A DNA stretch of 64,000 bases from Anastrepha obliqua (Eukaryota; Arthropoda; Insecta; Diptera; Tephritidae). A program made the position numbers and the translations under genes. Shown here piece after piece: positions 34,256 through 45,800 of the stretch. The stretch spans positions 20,235,792-20,299,791 of the forward strand of contig NC_072892.1 of the NCBI RefSeq assembly GCF_027943255.1, written 5' to 3'. Numbering within the stretch: position 1 is the first letter of the stretch; each line of letters begins with the position of its first letter. The notes under the pieces were generated by a model. That model ran no database searches. It worked only from the letters and a program-made list of their open reading frames with translations, and was not told where the DNA came from.

Positions 34256-36879
34256 GATAGGGGATCTCTGAAATCAATTCAGTCGACCCCCTTCTAGTAA
34301 GCTTATCACGGATTGTTTTACCGCTATGTCTCTATGTCCTGGACTCAGATAAGAGAAATATTACGTGCACACCCAAGATATTTTATCTTCTCCCTAGAGG
34401 AGTTGACCAATTTGGATCTGCACCATGGCGTTGTCAGAGTATTGGTCGCGGCTTGACTACTTTTCCGCACCGTCATTGTTGTGCTTCTTGCTTGTGGTAG
34501 CATGCATGAAGGCCTCCTCTATGTTGAAAAACCATGTAGAGAAGGTCTTGGTTTCACATGAATTAATTAATTGGTGTCAGTTGACTTGAAAACGAGTTAG
34601 TTGTGGAGTAGTTGAAACTAAAACGGCATTCTCACTATTTGTGACTTCCATGATGCGCTAGTAATCGTCCAGGTATTGGCTCTTATTATAAATTGTCCGC
34701 GCTAAATCGAATTGTTCATGCAAAGAGCCCTTAAATTGCGTCACTTGCAGTCAGCTATCAGCCATTTTTTGTGCGGTTTCGTAATACTATTTACAAAACA
34801 AAAGCTGAATATTTGCATTCAAATTAAGTGAAACGTGCAACGCAGGTGAAATTCAATCGTCCAGACAAGCGTCGAAGCGCCATCGCGATGACGTAAAAGA
34901 CTACCTGACAATTTTTAGGTTTTTTTTAAATCGCTTCAAGTCGCTAAGTGTGGCGCACAAATTATCAATGAGAGTTGTTATTAACATTTGGTAGCGTTAC
35001 TTTGGTGCAGTTATGATACAAGTGCGGCACAATGCAGGTCATTGAACGCCAAGCCAATGCGAAGCACCACAGCAACTCACTCACTCATTGGATGTAATCA
35101 GAAAGTACAAGAAGCGCCTGTCAAATGATTCTGTAAACTAAATATATATTTATAAAACTAAAGATAACTGCACAAGAACGGCTAATTTCTGTACTTATTG
35201 CTTTTTTCTGTCTAAGCCACAAACTATTTTTTTTTTGCTCTTCCTGCACTAAGCCAATTTACAAGCCTATGCGACAGTGCCCACAAAAAGAAATTCCCTG
35301 TTCAAGATTAATCTACAGCTTGGTACCTTCAAATCTGCTTAGGCTTTCTCTTTTCGTGCCTGAGTAGCGGAGCTAAATTCATTCAGCAAAAGCGACAAAA
35401 ACGGCTCATTACATTTACGGTCAATAAACTTTTGCTTTTGACTCTTTTATTTTGCGCTGCCTGTTTCTGTCGCTTCTCTGCGCTTAGTGTGTGACTTTCG
35501 ATACTACGGACTTTGGCTGCTACTTCTCTGATCTTCTGTGTGAACTCGATGAAAGTGAAAAAGAAGTTTACGTGTCGTTTCGTTTTCATCTTCATGTGGC
35601 CTTCATCAAAACAAAAAAAAAACGAAATTAACGAAAAAGATAACAATAAATTTCCATTTAATTAAAAATGAGTGTGTTTAACTTAGCCACGTTAAAATGC
35701 AAAACCAAAGCAGAAGAAAATAAATATACTTTATTAGATGTGTATGCACATAAAAAAATCGAAATTATAGCGTGATTCAGCTGGAGAAAAACAACAATTT
35801 CACTTTCGTTGTGGCGACTGCGGCGAGAAACGCAAACTACAAATTAAGGTGAATATTGAAGCAGAAAGTAGTTAAAACTCTTCAATGTCTCTACTAGCTG
35901 CAACAACAACAACTAATACATACATACATACATACCTGCATATTTATACAAATAGCTGAATATTCATTGTTCAATTGCAAGACAAATAAAAGTCCAAGCG
36001 GGGAAAGCAAAACTCACAAGAAGTGACAAAAGTCTTTCCATGCCGCTCGATTTGTCGAAAAATGTGTTACTTAATTTCTTCCTTTTGCGCAAGTTCTGTT
36101 TTGTTCACTTGGGCTCAACAGCTATTGCTACTTTGATTTTTTTTATCAATTTTTTTTTTCAACTTTTTTCGGCTACTTCTCTTTGCGCGATTGGGTTTCT
36201 TCTCCGGATTTCTCGAAATGCGTGCCGCCAGTAAAACAGTTAATACGCGTCTGCACGTGAGTGTGTGTGTGCGTGTCACAAACCGCTAACTTTCTACTTT
36301 ATACCGCAATTTTCGTGTAATAAGATGACGTGTGAGCCACACAATTAAAAAACTGTTTATCGTAAATACCTCAACCACACACAGCACGCGACAATGGTTG
36401 CCTCAGCAGCTGGTGAAATGTGTACAAGAAGCCCAATAAGTTGCAATGGTGTGCTGCAAAATAATATTAGAATATTACCGAAAGAAGCAGTAAGAAATAT
36501 TAGCACTTTTCAATTATTGGTAATATTGCAAGCGCTTTTTTCTTGTTTCTTTTTCGTATGAATTCTGGTTCCATTATTGAAAACTAGGCCAGTGGAAGCG
36601 CGCTTCACAACGTAATAATTTTTATAAATAAACGCACGTACGCTTGCACTTTGGAGTATTCCAATAGAAGCACTGCAGTACTGAAGAAACTGAATGAAAT
36701 TATTTTTAGAAATAATTTGGTTTGGTGAATTCACTAATTCAAAGATTGACGCTCAAACGAAAATTTTAATGTGAAGCCGCGTGGGTTTATACGTCACTGC
36801 CATTCGTTGGATCCTGGTACAGAATCAGTTGCGAGCATTAAACAGCAAAATATATGAAAAGTGCTTTCAGATGGCAGTC
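34256..36879. other. Unassigned, probably intronic
   Basis: No frame with a domain. CATACATACATACATAC simple sequence lies at about 35920 and GTGTGTGTGCGTGT at about 36260. I see no element ends. Confidence 0.35.
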
Positions 36880-36990
36880 GCTCCTACTCCGGGTGCTTGT
36901 CTGCCACGATAAAGCTTCTCTGAACACCGCCTGGCGACTCGAGATGGCAGGGAATTGTTGCTTCCTCCACAAATTGGAAGAGAGGCTCGG
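36880..36990 (+). mobile_element. Possible SINE-like fragment
   Basis: 'ctgccacgataaagcttctc', 'ctggcgactcgagatgg', 'cctccacaaattgg' and 'gaagagaggctcggc' follow the word order of SINE-2-like repeats but with much divergence. It is next to the left end of mariner copy 2. Confidence 0.3.
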
Positions 36991-36999
36991 CTATTCATC

Positions 37000-37885
37000 A
37001 GACTTTTTTTTAATTTCAAACGTTTATTAACAAAAAATGGTTACAAATTTAATCTTCAAAATAATAGCCATCGCTAGCGACACATTTTTCCCATCTCTCA
37101 GGCAGAAAAAAATTGGCCGTCTTTGGCCGCAAACCAATCATCGAGCCATTTTTTAGCTTCTTCGTGAGAATTGAAGCGCTGCTCGGAAAGTGCGTGGCCC
37201 ATCGATGCAAACAAATGATAATCGGAAGGCGCCAAGTCTGGTGAGTAAGCCGCATGCAACAGCGGTTCCCAATCGTACGTCTCCACCAATTCCCGGGTCG
37301 CTCTTGTTCGATGTGACGGTGCATTGTCATCAAGAAAAATTACTTTGTGCCGCCGATCGGCATATTCTAGGCGTTTTCGGTGTAGAGCGCTGTTCAAATC
37401 GGCCAATTGTCGTTGGTAGCGTGCACCGTCGACTGTTTCACCTGGTTTTAATAGCTCGCACCAAATCATACCACGCTGATCCCAGAAAACACACAGCATT
37501 GCCTTGCGGCCGAAGCGATTTGGTTTGGCTGTGGTTTTTGGCTTGTGGTCGAGCGAGCCATACGATCGTGTACGCTTGGGATTGGAGAAATACACCCATT
37601 TTTCATCACCCGTAACGATTCGATGCAAAAAAGACTTCCATTTGAACCGGGAGAGCAGCTTTTCATAAATGGTCCGCTTTCGATGTCCGCAAATCGTAGT
37701 TTGAAGGCACGAAATTCGACATTTTTAACAGCGACAAAAATGCATTGTTTTATGAAACGTAATCAACAATGAACTGAGTATTGTTGACAGTTGACAGACG
37801 AAAAACACAAGACATTTGGTAAGGTTTAAAAATACTCCTAGCGACATCTATGGACTTATAGCTGAAAGTCTCATCTCATAGGTAT
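37000..37885 (-). mobile_element. Mariner copy 2 (same family as 15619), N-terminus deleted
   Basis: The minus strand keeps the catalytic core: HRIVTGDEKWVYFSNPKR, VIFLDDNAPSHRTR and SPDLAPSDYHLFASM, i.e. all three Asp, then the C-terminus (ERWEKCVASDGYYFED), with a small deletion after KDGQFF. Only the first few codons of the start remain (about 37722-37680) before a jump; the whole helix-turn-helix part is gone. The right terminal repeat at about 37885 is present. The left one is truncated. It also supplies the unoccupied site matching the foldback insertion in copy 1. Confidence 0.8.
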
Positions 37886-37947
37886 ATACCCCTATATAAG
37901 GGATCTTTAGTCAATTATACCATCTACTCGTATAAACTTTCAAAATA

Positions 37948-39268
37948 CGAGGTGTGTTCAAAAAGTATCGCAAAATTTTGAATTTTCGCAGGTTACGATT
38001 TTTTTGTGGCGATATGTTGGTACTCATGTCTCTCACTCATGCCGACGAGTTCGGCCATTTTGAATGTTCACTTAATTGTTGACAGCTGCTTTGCTTGCAC
38101 GTGTTTCGGCTCGTCTTCGAGTTTTACCTATTCAAAAAGATGTATCAAAGAACCGGTATCAAATTTTGTGTGAAAAACGAAATAAAATGCGCGGATGCAT
38201 TGACTCAGTGCGGTGTCATACGGAGAAGCTAGATACTTTGGACCAAAGCAACGTTTATCGGTGGTACAAAATGTTCTCAGAAGGCCGAGAAGATGTGAAT
38301 GACGAAAAGCGTGCCGCACGAGCCGAGCACTTCAACAACAGACGAAAAAATTGATGCAGTGAAGAAAATGGTACAGGCCAATCGTTGAATCGCCGTTAGA
38401 GAAATTGCTGAGAACCTAGACATATCGATTGGCTCGTGCCATTCGATTTTTTTTTTCAATGATTTGGGCATGAGACGGGTCGTCGCGAAATTCGTACCAA
38501 AACTGCTTAATTTCGACCAAAAGCAGCATCGCATGAGCATTGCTAATGAGATGTTGGACTCTGTCCGCCACGACCCAAATTTGCTCCAGAGGGTCATAAC
38601 TGGTCACGAATCGTGAGTTTATGGTTATGACGTGGAAACCAAAGCTCAATCATCTCAATGGAAGCTGTCGCACGAACCAAGACCGAAAAACTCGCGCCAA
38701 GTTCGGTCAAACGTAAAAGTTTTGCTTACCGTTTTCTTCGATTGCAGAGGCGTTGTGCATCATGAGTTCTTGCCACAGGGTAAAACGGTCAATAAGGAAT
38801 ATTACCTGCAAGTTATGCGCAATTTGCGCCAAGCAATCCGCCAGAAACGCCCGGACTTGTGGAAGAACAAAAATTGGCTCTTGCAACACGACAACGCCCA
38901 ACGCCCCTGCTCACACATCGTTGCTTGTGCGCGACTTTTTGACCAAAAACAATACACTAATGATGCCACAGCCACCGTATTCCCCAAATCTGGCCCCCTG
39001 TGACTTTTTCTTGTTCCCGAAACTGAAGAGGCCCATGAAAGGACGACGCTATGCTACGATTGACGAGATAAAGACGGCATCGAAGGAGGAGCTGAACAAG
39101 ATAAATGAAAATGATTTTTTGAAGTGCTTCGAAGATTGGAAAAAACGTTGACACAAGTGCATACGATCTCATAGGGATTACTTTGAAGGGGACAAAATAG
39201 TTATTAATGAATAAATAAATATTTTTTGAAAAAACACAAAATTCGCGATACTTTTTGAACACACCTCG
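37948..39268 (+). mobile_element. Full-length mariner (DD34D), decayed catalytic site
   Basis: TA occurs at 37946-37947 and 39269-39270. The ends are inverted (CGAGGTGTGTTCAAAAAGTA on both). Protein blocks in changing frames are LDQSNVYRWYKMFSEGRED, VVAKF-PKLLNFDQKQHRM, then VITGHES*VYGYDVE, where the first catalytic Asp has become His and the next Trp a stop. After these come NAPAHTSLLVRDFL and SPNLAPCDFFLFPKLKRPMKG. The C-terminal frame (38753-39151) is the longest open part. It is dead. It lies 60 bp from mariner copy 2. Confidence 0.85.
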
Positions 39269-39270
39269 TA

Positions 39271-41764
39271 TAAGGCGAAAAAAACCTTCTCACCTACAAA
39301 AAGTGTGATTAAATTATCCCCATAAAACACCGTTCCTACGCATGCACCAACATCGAGTGCAACAAAGAGGAAAGCTTTTATTTTTAATAAATTACTAAGC
39401 TAATGAATAAAACACAAGAAAATTCCACTTGTATGCTGAATGTTAGTATCTTTACTAAATCCAACTATCATCACTCTAATACAAACTGTAAATTGACCCT
39501 TTCTAGGTCACTTCTGAGTATTAAATTGTGCTAATTATCGTTAATCGTTTTTTTTTCTATTTTTCTAATATTTCCCTTTTTCACAGTCATTAACGTGAAT
39601 ATTTACCCTGATTATAGAATTACGGTAAATTATGAAAATGAGATTTTCTAAGCGACGCACCTCCACTTGCCAAGAAATTCGAATACTATCTATAATTGAT
39701 TGTATTTACACACCTCATTCAAAATTCTTATAAAAGTAATATTAGAAAATAGTGTGTGTGTGTGTGTGTGTGTGCATGTATGCGTGTACTATATTTCCAA
39801 TTTCATTAATCGACGGCGACAGTAAAAATTTCAACTTTCATAATTCACAAATTATCCATAATTTGCTTAAGGCGATCGCCGCCAAACGTGCTGATTCGTT
39901 TCTCATACTCGCTGGCGTTTACACACCCGACAACTAGTCGCATACCTGCGAATTGTGTCACCAAAAAAAGACAACTCGTTTCCATTGGATGAGTGTTAAT
40001 AGCAGAAATAGAAAACTACCGCTAACAGAACCGGAAAAGCAAATGAAGCGACCAACAAAAAAGAGACATTTACCTGCCATTCGATGTAATGGTTAGGTTA
40101 AGCTGTGGCCGAGTGTTCAAATACCGCTATTTGGGGCTACACAGTCTATAGCTAAGCGCTAAAGTTATTTGCATTTCTCCTTTTCACTCATATGTTAAAT
40201 GAATGAATACATATTTGTGTGTGCGTGTGTATGTGCGCACGAATGTGCATTTGAAATAAGTTCGAATGTAAAATGCGAGTTTGCGGGAAATAGAATCGAA
40301 GCATGTGTGTGTGTGTACGAGTATTTGTATGTAGCAGCATGCCATATGCGAGTACGAATAAGCAACAACACATTCGTGCATATGCGGCCACCGGTTATTG
40401 CTGCAGCAGCGCTGCCTTGCTTGTTGTTCGTGTAAAAGCGTTAGAGATTTTTATTTTCACTAAATCATTACTTTAGTGTGAGTTAATTATCTTTTTTATG
40501 CTGTTGCTGTTGCTGCTGTGGTTGTTCCTATTGCTGTTTATTGTGCACAGTGTGCATTATTAATTTAACGGTAGTATGCTGCAATGCTCACATAACAGGT
40601 GGACTGTTCGCAAACGCTTGACCGCACGATCTAAATCGACTAAACTGCAAATTGTTCGTGATCTCTAAACTGAATAAATAACGCACTGTAATTACGGTAA
40701 AAGCAACAAACAGCAAAAAGGCTAACTTCTAAATGAAAAACCAATTTTGTGTGATGCCTCAATTAGAGAGATTTTTTTAAGTGCACGCATTTGCAAATGT
40801 ATTGAGAAAAAATGCTGCGTACACCACCCAAACCATTTTTTGGTTTTGGTTTAGCTGAGCTTTGCTCTTGACGCTGCGCGCTATCGTTGCAGCGTTGCTG
40901 CTACACACATACATACATATGTATGTGCATTCAAGCTGTTACAGGTATGTCAGCGCACATGTTGCATGTTGATTTTAATGACGGCCATACAGTGTTGGCC
41001 AATGGGCCCCGTGCGTCGGCAATGCTTGTGGCCGCAACAGTGACTCCATACCATTCTTTGGTCGTTTCAGGTATTCACTACAGTTACTCGTTTTTCTTGT
41101 TCCACACTTTCTGACAAGTGGCCACAACTCGATTTGTGGCTTTAAGAAAGAGTCATCCACGGCAGTGATGGATTATTTCAATGTGTCAGATTAACAAGAA
41201 AAAACTCCCGTATTCATTTGCTAGAAGAGAAAATGGCAGAGGCGCAGAAATGATGTTGTGGGCTTTGGTCAATTTCCGCGATGTGTATATGTATGTGTTT
41301 ATGCATGCACATTTGGAGGTGTATTCAAATCGCTTCCAATCCTAAGAATATAACCGCAAAATCACTTGCAAGCCGCAATACCAGATTATCTATAGGTACG
41401 TGGAGGGGCTTTAAGTAAACGTTTGCGCAACCGAAATATTTGTAAATATTTTTTTATGCCATGAAACTTTAAATACACGCGGAATGGGCACGCCGAAATT
41501 AAAAGAAAACAAAACAAAGCATAAACACTGAGTGACACAATTTGTTGGGTGAAACAGCGAGGCATACGGCGCGAGTTGCATACCGATTGTGGGAATGATT
41601 GGCATTATAAAAGGGAAATAGTTTTGTATTACTTAATAAGTGTGCCAATGCATTTATGGAAACGCACAAAACTCATGGAGGCATGCGCTGGATACCAGAG
41701 CAGTTCGTTGCATTCAAGCATTTCCGCAAATAACTAAAGACTTAAGCGACATACCCGGCGGCCA
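39271..41764. other. Unassigned, probably intronic, with simple repeats
   Basis: A GT dinucleotide run lies at 39752-39773 and further GTGTGC/ACATAC simple sequence at about 40215-40330 and 40905-40930. No recognised gene or element. A CTGTTGCTG-rich patch lies near 40500. Confidence 0.4.
39752..39773 (+). repeat. GT dinucleotide microsatellite
   Basis: An uninterrupted run of GT units in AT-rich sequence. Confidence 0.9.
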
Positions 41765-42760
41765 ATGTGGTCCGCTTTAAATAAAAACCAAGCTCCCCCT
41801 ATGCTATGGGGGAAATGGCAACTGTTCTCCCAACGGAAGTTTTTGCCATCCTGAAAGTAAGCGAATGAATAATCGAGAGGAGATGGAGTGGGAAACAGAT
41901 TGGAGTTTTCAGTGACAGTCAGGTTGCACTGAAGGCCATGGAGAATGCGAAGCAAACCTCAAAGATTGTTCAAGCATGTAAGAAGAAGCTTAATTCTGTC
42001 GCAAGATAAAATAGGCTTTTCTTTATATGGGTTCCAGGACACTCCGGTTTTCAAGCAAACGAAATTGCCGATGAATTGGCCAACCGTGGAGCAGCGGTTC
42101 CCCTACAAGGGCCATAGCCAATAATCGAAATCAGTTCCGCAGGAATCATGAATTGGATCAGCGATTATGTATGCAATTTACATAAAAAGCGATGGTCCGG
42201 TCTAGAACGCTGCAACACTGCAAAGTCTTTTGTGACAAGCCCGAACAGAGAACTGTCAAACTTTCTACTAAAAGTTGGAAGGAAAGACGTTCGGTTGTTG
42301 GTCGATATTATTACAGGACACAACTCATGGGGTCAGCATATGACCACCATTGAAATCATTGAGGGCCCAATGTGCCTGTCTTGCTTGGAGGAGGCGGATA
42401 GCATTAAGCACTTTCTCTGTGCGTATCTTGCCTTTGCTAGAGCAAGGCTACGAGTTTTGGGTTCCGATGTCGTGAGAATGCGTACTATTCGTTCTCTAAA
42501 ACTGGATATTTACAGATTTGCCAAAGAATCTGGAAAATTCGCACAGCACTAACTATCTCTATCCCTGTCTCTATGCTTTCCTAGCTCTTTCTCTAATACT
42601 TTTCTCCTTCCCTCCTTGACTATCTACCGTCTTTCCAGAGCTCTAAATATGATACAATGGGCTTTTTAGCCTGAGTGTTTTCGGAGCCACCAAATCTCTT
42701 GGCGCTCCTTGGCTCGACCAATTCAAATTTCAATTTCAAGCTCTCTTTTATATTTTGTCG
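41765..42760 (+). mobile_element. Non-LTR retrotransposon 3' part (RNase H family A), copy 2
   Basis: RNase H pieces include TEVFAILK, GVFSDSQVALKAM and WVPGHSGFQANEIADELA (about 42028-42080). Then comes an open frame at 42148-42552 with DYVCNLHKKRWSGLERC, VGRKDVRLLVDIITGH and a CLSCLEEADSIKHFLCAY knuckle, followed by the UTR ('tttctctaatacttttctcc'). It ends near 'ttcaaatttcaatttc'. In-frame stops lie upstream of 42148. It sits just before the coding exon of the secreted protein gene, so it is probably in its first intron. Confidence 0.8.
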
Positions 42761-42824
42761 TCTCTGCTTTTCAAACAGCTGCTAAATGTTACCTATTTTT
42801 GTGTTTGTTATTCATTCTTCCAGT

Positions 42825-45800
42825 ATGTTTAATCAACGCAAGCTGCACGCTTACCTGCTACTCTCCATAGTCGCCACCAACTGCCTGCTCCTCACCTATG
42901 CTTATCCGCAAAATGAGGTCTATCAACGCCAGCGTCTCCAGCAAGTGCAACACGCCCAGCAGCAACAGCAGCAGTCACCCATCTATCGACCGGCGGAGGA
43001 GTCCACTGGCCGCAAGTATGCGGTGAAGCCGAATGCGTCGAAAAAAGTGGCGCTCGATGATGTCGAAGATGACGGTGACAGCGTCAACCAGATAACTGAC
43101 ACACCCACCGGCTTCTCATGGTCGAATATGCTGTCTACCGTTTTGACGATGTTCTTCAATGGGCCGGCGAATGCGCCCACCAAATCGGACGATGTTGATA
43201 ACTCCGTAGGTTTCGGTGGTTCGCCATGGGCCAACGTTATCTCAATGGGTGCGTAAGAACAGAAATTGAATAGAAACAGAAACTAATTTTTTGTACTAAT
43301 ATATTTTTTGCTTCTAGGCTTGAAAATCATCAACACTTTGTTGGGCGGTGGGGCACCGAGCGATGGCATCGATAAGGTAGACAATGGCGGCTCACCAATG
43401 CAGGTACGCATCAATTCGCTATAAATACAATTTAAAGTTTTCATAGTAGTCATTTAGAGTGCACTTTATTCAATCCTTCAGTAAATTAATCATTGTAGTG
43501 TAAATATCCTCTCAGCTTTAACTTTTTATTTAACTAATTTTAACGCTTCTGAACGCTTTTGCTACTTAAAAATTCACGTTGAATATGCAAAAAAGGGGAA
43601 ATAGTAAATGGGAAGGGCTGCTCCTTTGCTCAAAGCTTAGAAAGTGAATAGCGCAGACATATTTTTAATGTAAATTTTTTTGACATTTTTTTATATGGAC
43701 TCGCTCGTTTCTTCTCGACTAGACTTACGCAGATTTAAGGCTTTTTATGCGAATTTTAATTTAAATGTTGTGGGAGTATTGGTTTACATGAAAGGAATGG
43801 ACTTGCATTACACTTGGAATAGAAAATAAAATGAAGGAAATCTAGCCGCATGACTTATGAATGGCTGGGATATGGCAGTTCAATAAGAATATTCTTGAGT
43901 TACTTTTATACGGGAGGCTAACCACCTACCCTGTCAAAAATCAAATAAAGGGTGGTTAAGTTTTAAGGGCCGGTGTCGATTTTGAATAAAATACAATTTT
44001 TTTTAGAAAATTATTGCCATTTCTCTTTATTATGGTAATATTGGTACGGCTCAATTATGTATGGAACAAAATATCGGCGAAATGACCGCCGCGGCCTCGG
44101 CGGCACACCTCCATCCGATGGTCCAAATTTTCGATGACACTGAGGCGTACTTGAGGTTCTATGCCGCTAATGTGCCGAATTATCTCACCCTTTAGCTCTT
44201 GAATTATTGCTGGTTTATCGACGTACACCTTTTCTTTCATATAACCTTAAAGAAAGAAGTCCAACGGTGTCGTTGACGCTTAGGTGTGGCTCAAATTCAA
44301 CATCGGCCCTTGAAATTTAATCACCCTTTAGATTAACGAAACCAACGCAAGACAAGTCTGATCGAGGTCCTATGCTCCCGCGAGGAGTGATCAAGGAAAA
44401 CAAAGCAAAAACAAGCATTTATACGAGACTCGTTTGAAAAGTCCGTGTTAAGTCAGAGAGGTGGCACTACTGGCGCATATCGAGGTTATATTTAGTTAGT
44501 AGCATCTCTTGGAAGAACGCACACCAAGTTTCGGTCAGATCGGTATGTTTCTTTGGGCTTGGCATTAGTTTGAATGAAGAAAGTCCAATGATTTTGTTTT
44601 TCCGTCACGACAACGCACCAGCTTACACCGCAGCAGTTGTGGTCGCAAAATCAAATGGGTACCAACTCATTTCACAACCCTCTTCCTTAGACTTTTCTTA
44701 GACTTGGCTTCCTCGGACTACTATTTGTTCCGCAATTTGAAGAAATGGAAATGGCGGGAAGAGATTTTCTTCAAGCGAGTAAAGGATTGCAGAAACCAGT
44801 GGCTATTTTTGAGACTTGGAGAAATCCTTTTATTCGGCAGGTATCACCAGCGTAGAACAGCGTTGAACGAAATGTATAAGCCTAAAAGTGGGTAGGGAGG
44901 TAGGTTAGAAGGCAAGAGTACCCCAGGTGCACTACAAGTAGCATTTAGATGCCGTTTTGATACCATAATGTGGACCTACCTGCGAAAAAAAACAAAAATT
45001 TAGGGAAGAGAAAACCGTCTACAGCCATCCAGTGCTGTTGATGTAGTGGAGTAGAGAAAAGGGATCTAGGGTGGAGAATTTATTCAAGCCATTCCAACAA
45101 AAATTTAGGGAAGAGAAACCCCATCCAGTGCTGTTGATGTAGTGGAGTAGAGAAAAGGGATGTGGAGAGTGGAGAATTTCTTCAAACCATCCTGAAAGGT
45201 GGAGAACTTCTTCAAGCCATCCGCAAAGGGTACGCTAAGGAATCTCAACCGCCTAGCCGCCAGAGCCGGACATTTGCAGAGAAAGTGTTCCACAGTCTCT
45301 CCCTCAGGATCCGCACAGCTTCTGCAATAGGGGCCTAAAAGTGCAGGATCCGCACATCTTCTGCAATAGGGGCCTAAAAGTGAACTATGTCGAAAAATGC
45401 AAAAAGGTTTACTCCAAACAATTAAGTAGTTTTTTTATTTTCGCACGGACATTTCAAACGACCCTCGTATTACCTTGTTTCCAAATTGTAGAAATCGTTG
45501 CAAAGCATAAATAAATTTAGTAAAAGCAGCACCGGTTGGTTTTTTTTGGTCAAAAATTTATCGAGCTCCCAAAATTAGCAGAATTTGTGTGTCATCCAAT
45601 TTTCGGTTTTGCATTCATTTAATTTTCATTAACTCCAATTGTACTTATCGTAGTAATCTGTTGTCATACAAAGTTTTTAATTGAAAAACCTCTTCTTTTT
45701 TGTTGTTTTGCTGTTATTTTTGTTGTTCTTGTACACAAATACAAATCGGTACATAAAATATTGAAAAATATCTCAAATCGAATGGTGTGTGGAATTATTG

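Larger units (their letters stand above)
44424..45467 (+). mobile_element. Deleted mariner in intron 2, itself carrying a retroelement
   Basis: TA occurs at 44422-44423 and 45468-45469. The inverted ends are CGAGACTCGTTTGAAAAGTC and (other strand) CGAGGGTCGTTTGAAATGTC. The transposase remnant includes FFRHDNAPAYTAAVVVAKSN (second Asp) and, after a short duplication, LASSDYYLFRNLKKWKWREE (third Asp at SSD) up to 44880. The first half is deleted. A minus-strand retrotransposon piece lies at 44891-45371. Confidence 0.8.

Noticed and set aside
40091..40170. GGTTAGGTTAAGC with following sequence as another family C end
   Set aside because: The words after the run do not match the other copies well enough.
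42786..42824. In-frame upstream ATG that would lengthen the secreted protein by 13 residues
   Set aside because: It lies before a good splice acceptor, and the shorter form begins directly with a standard signal peptide.
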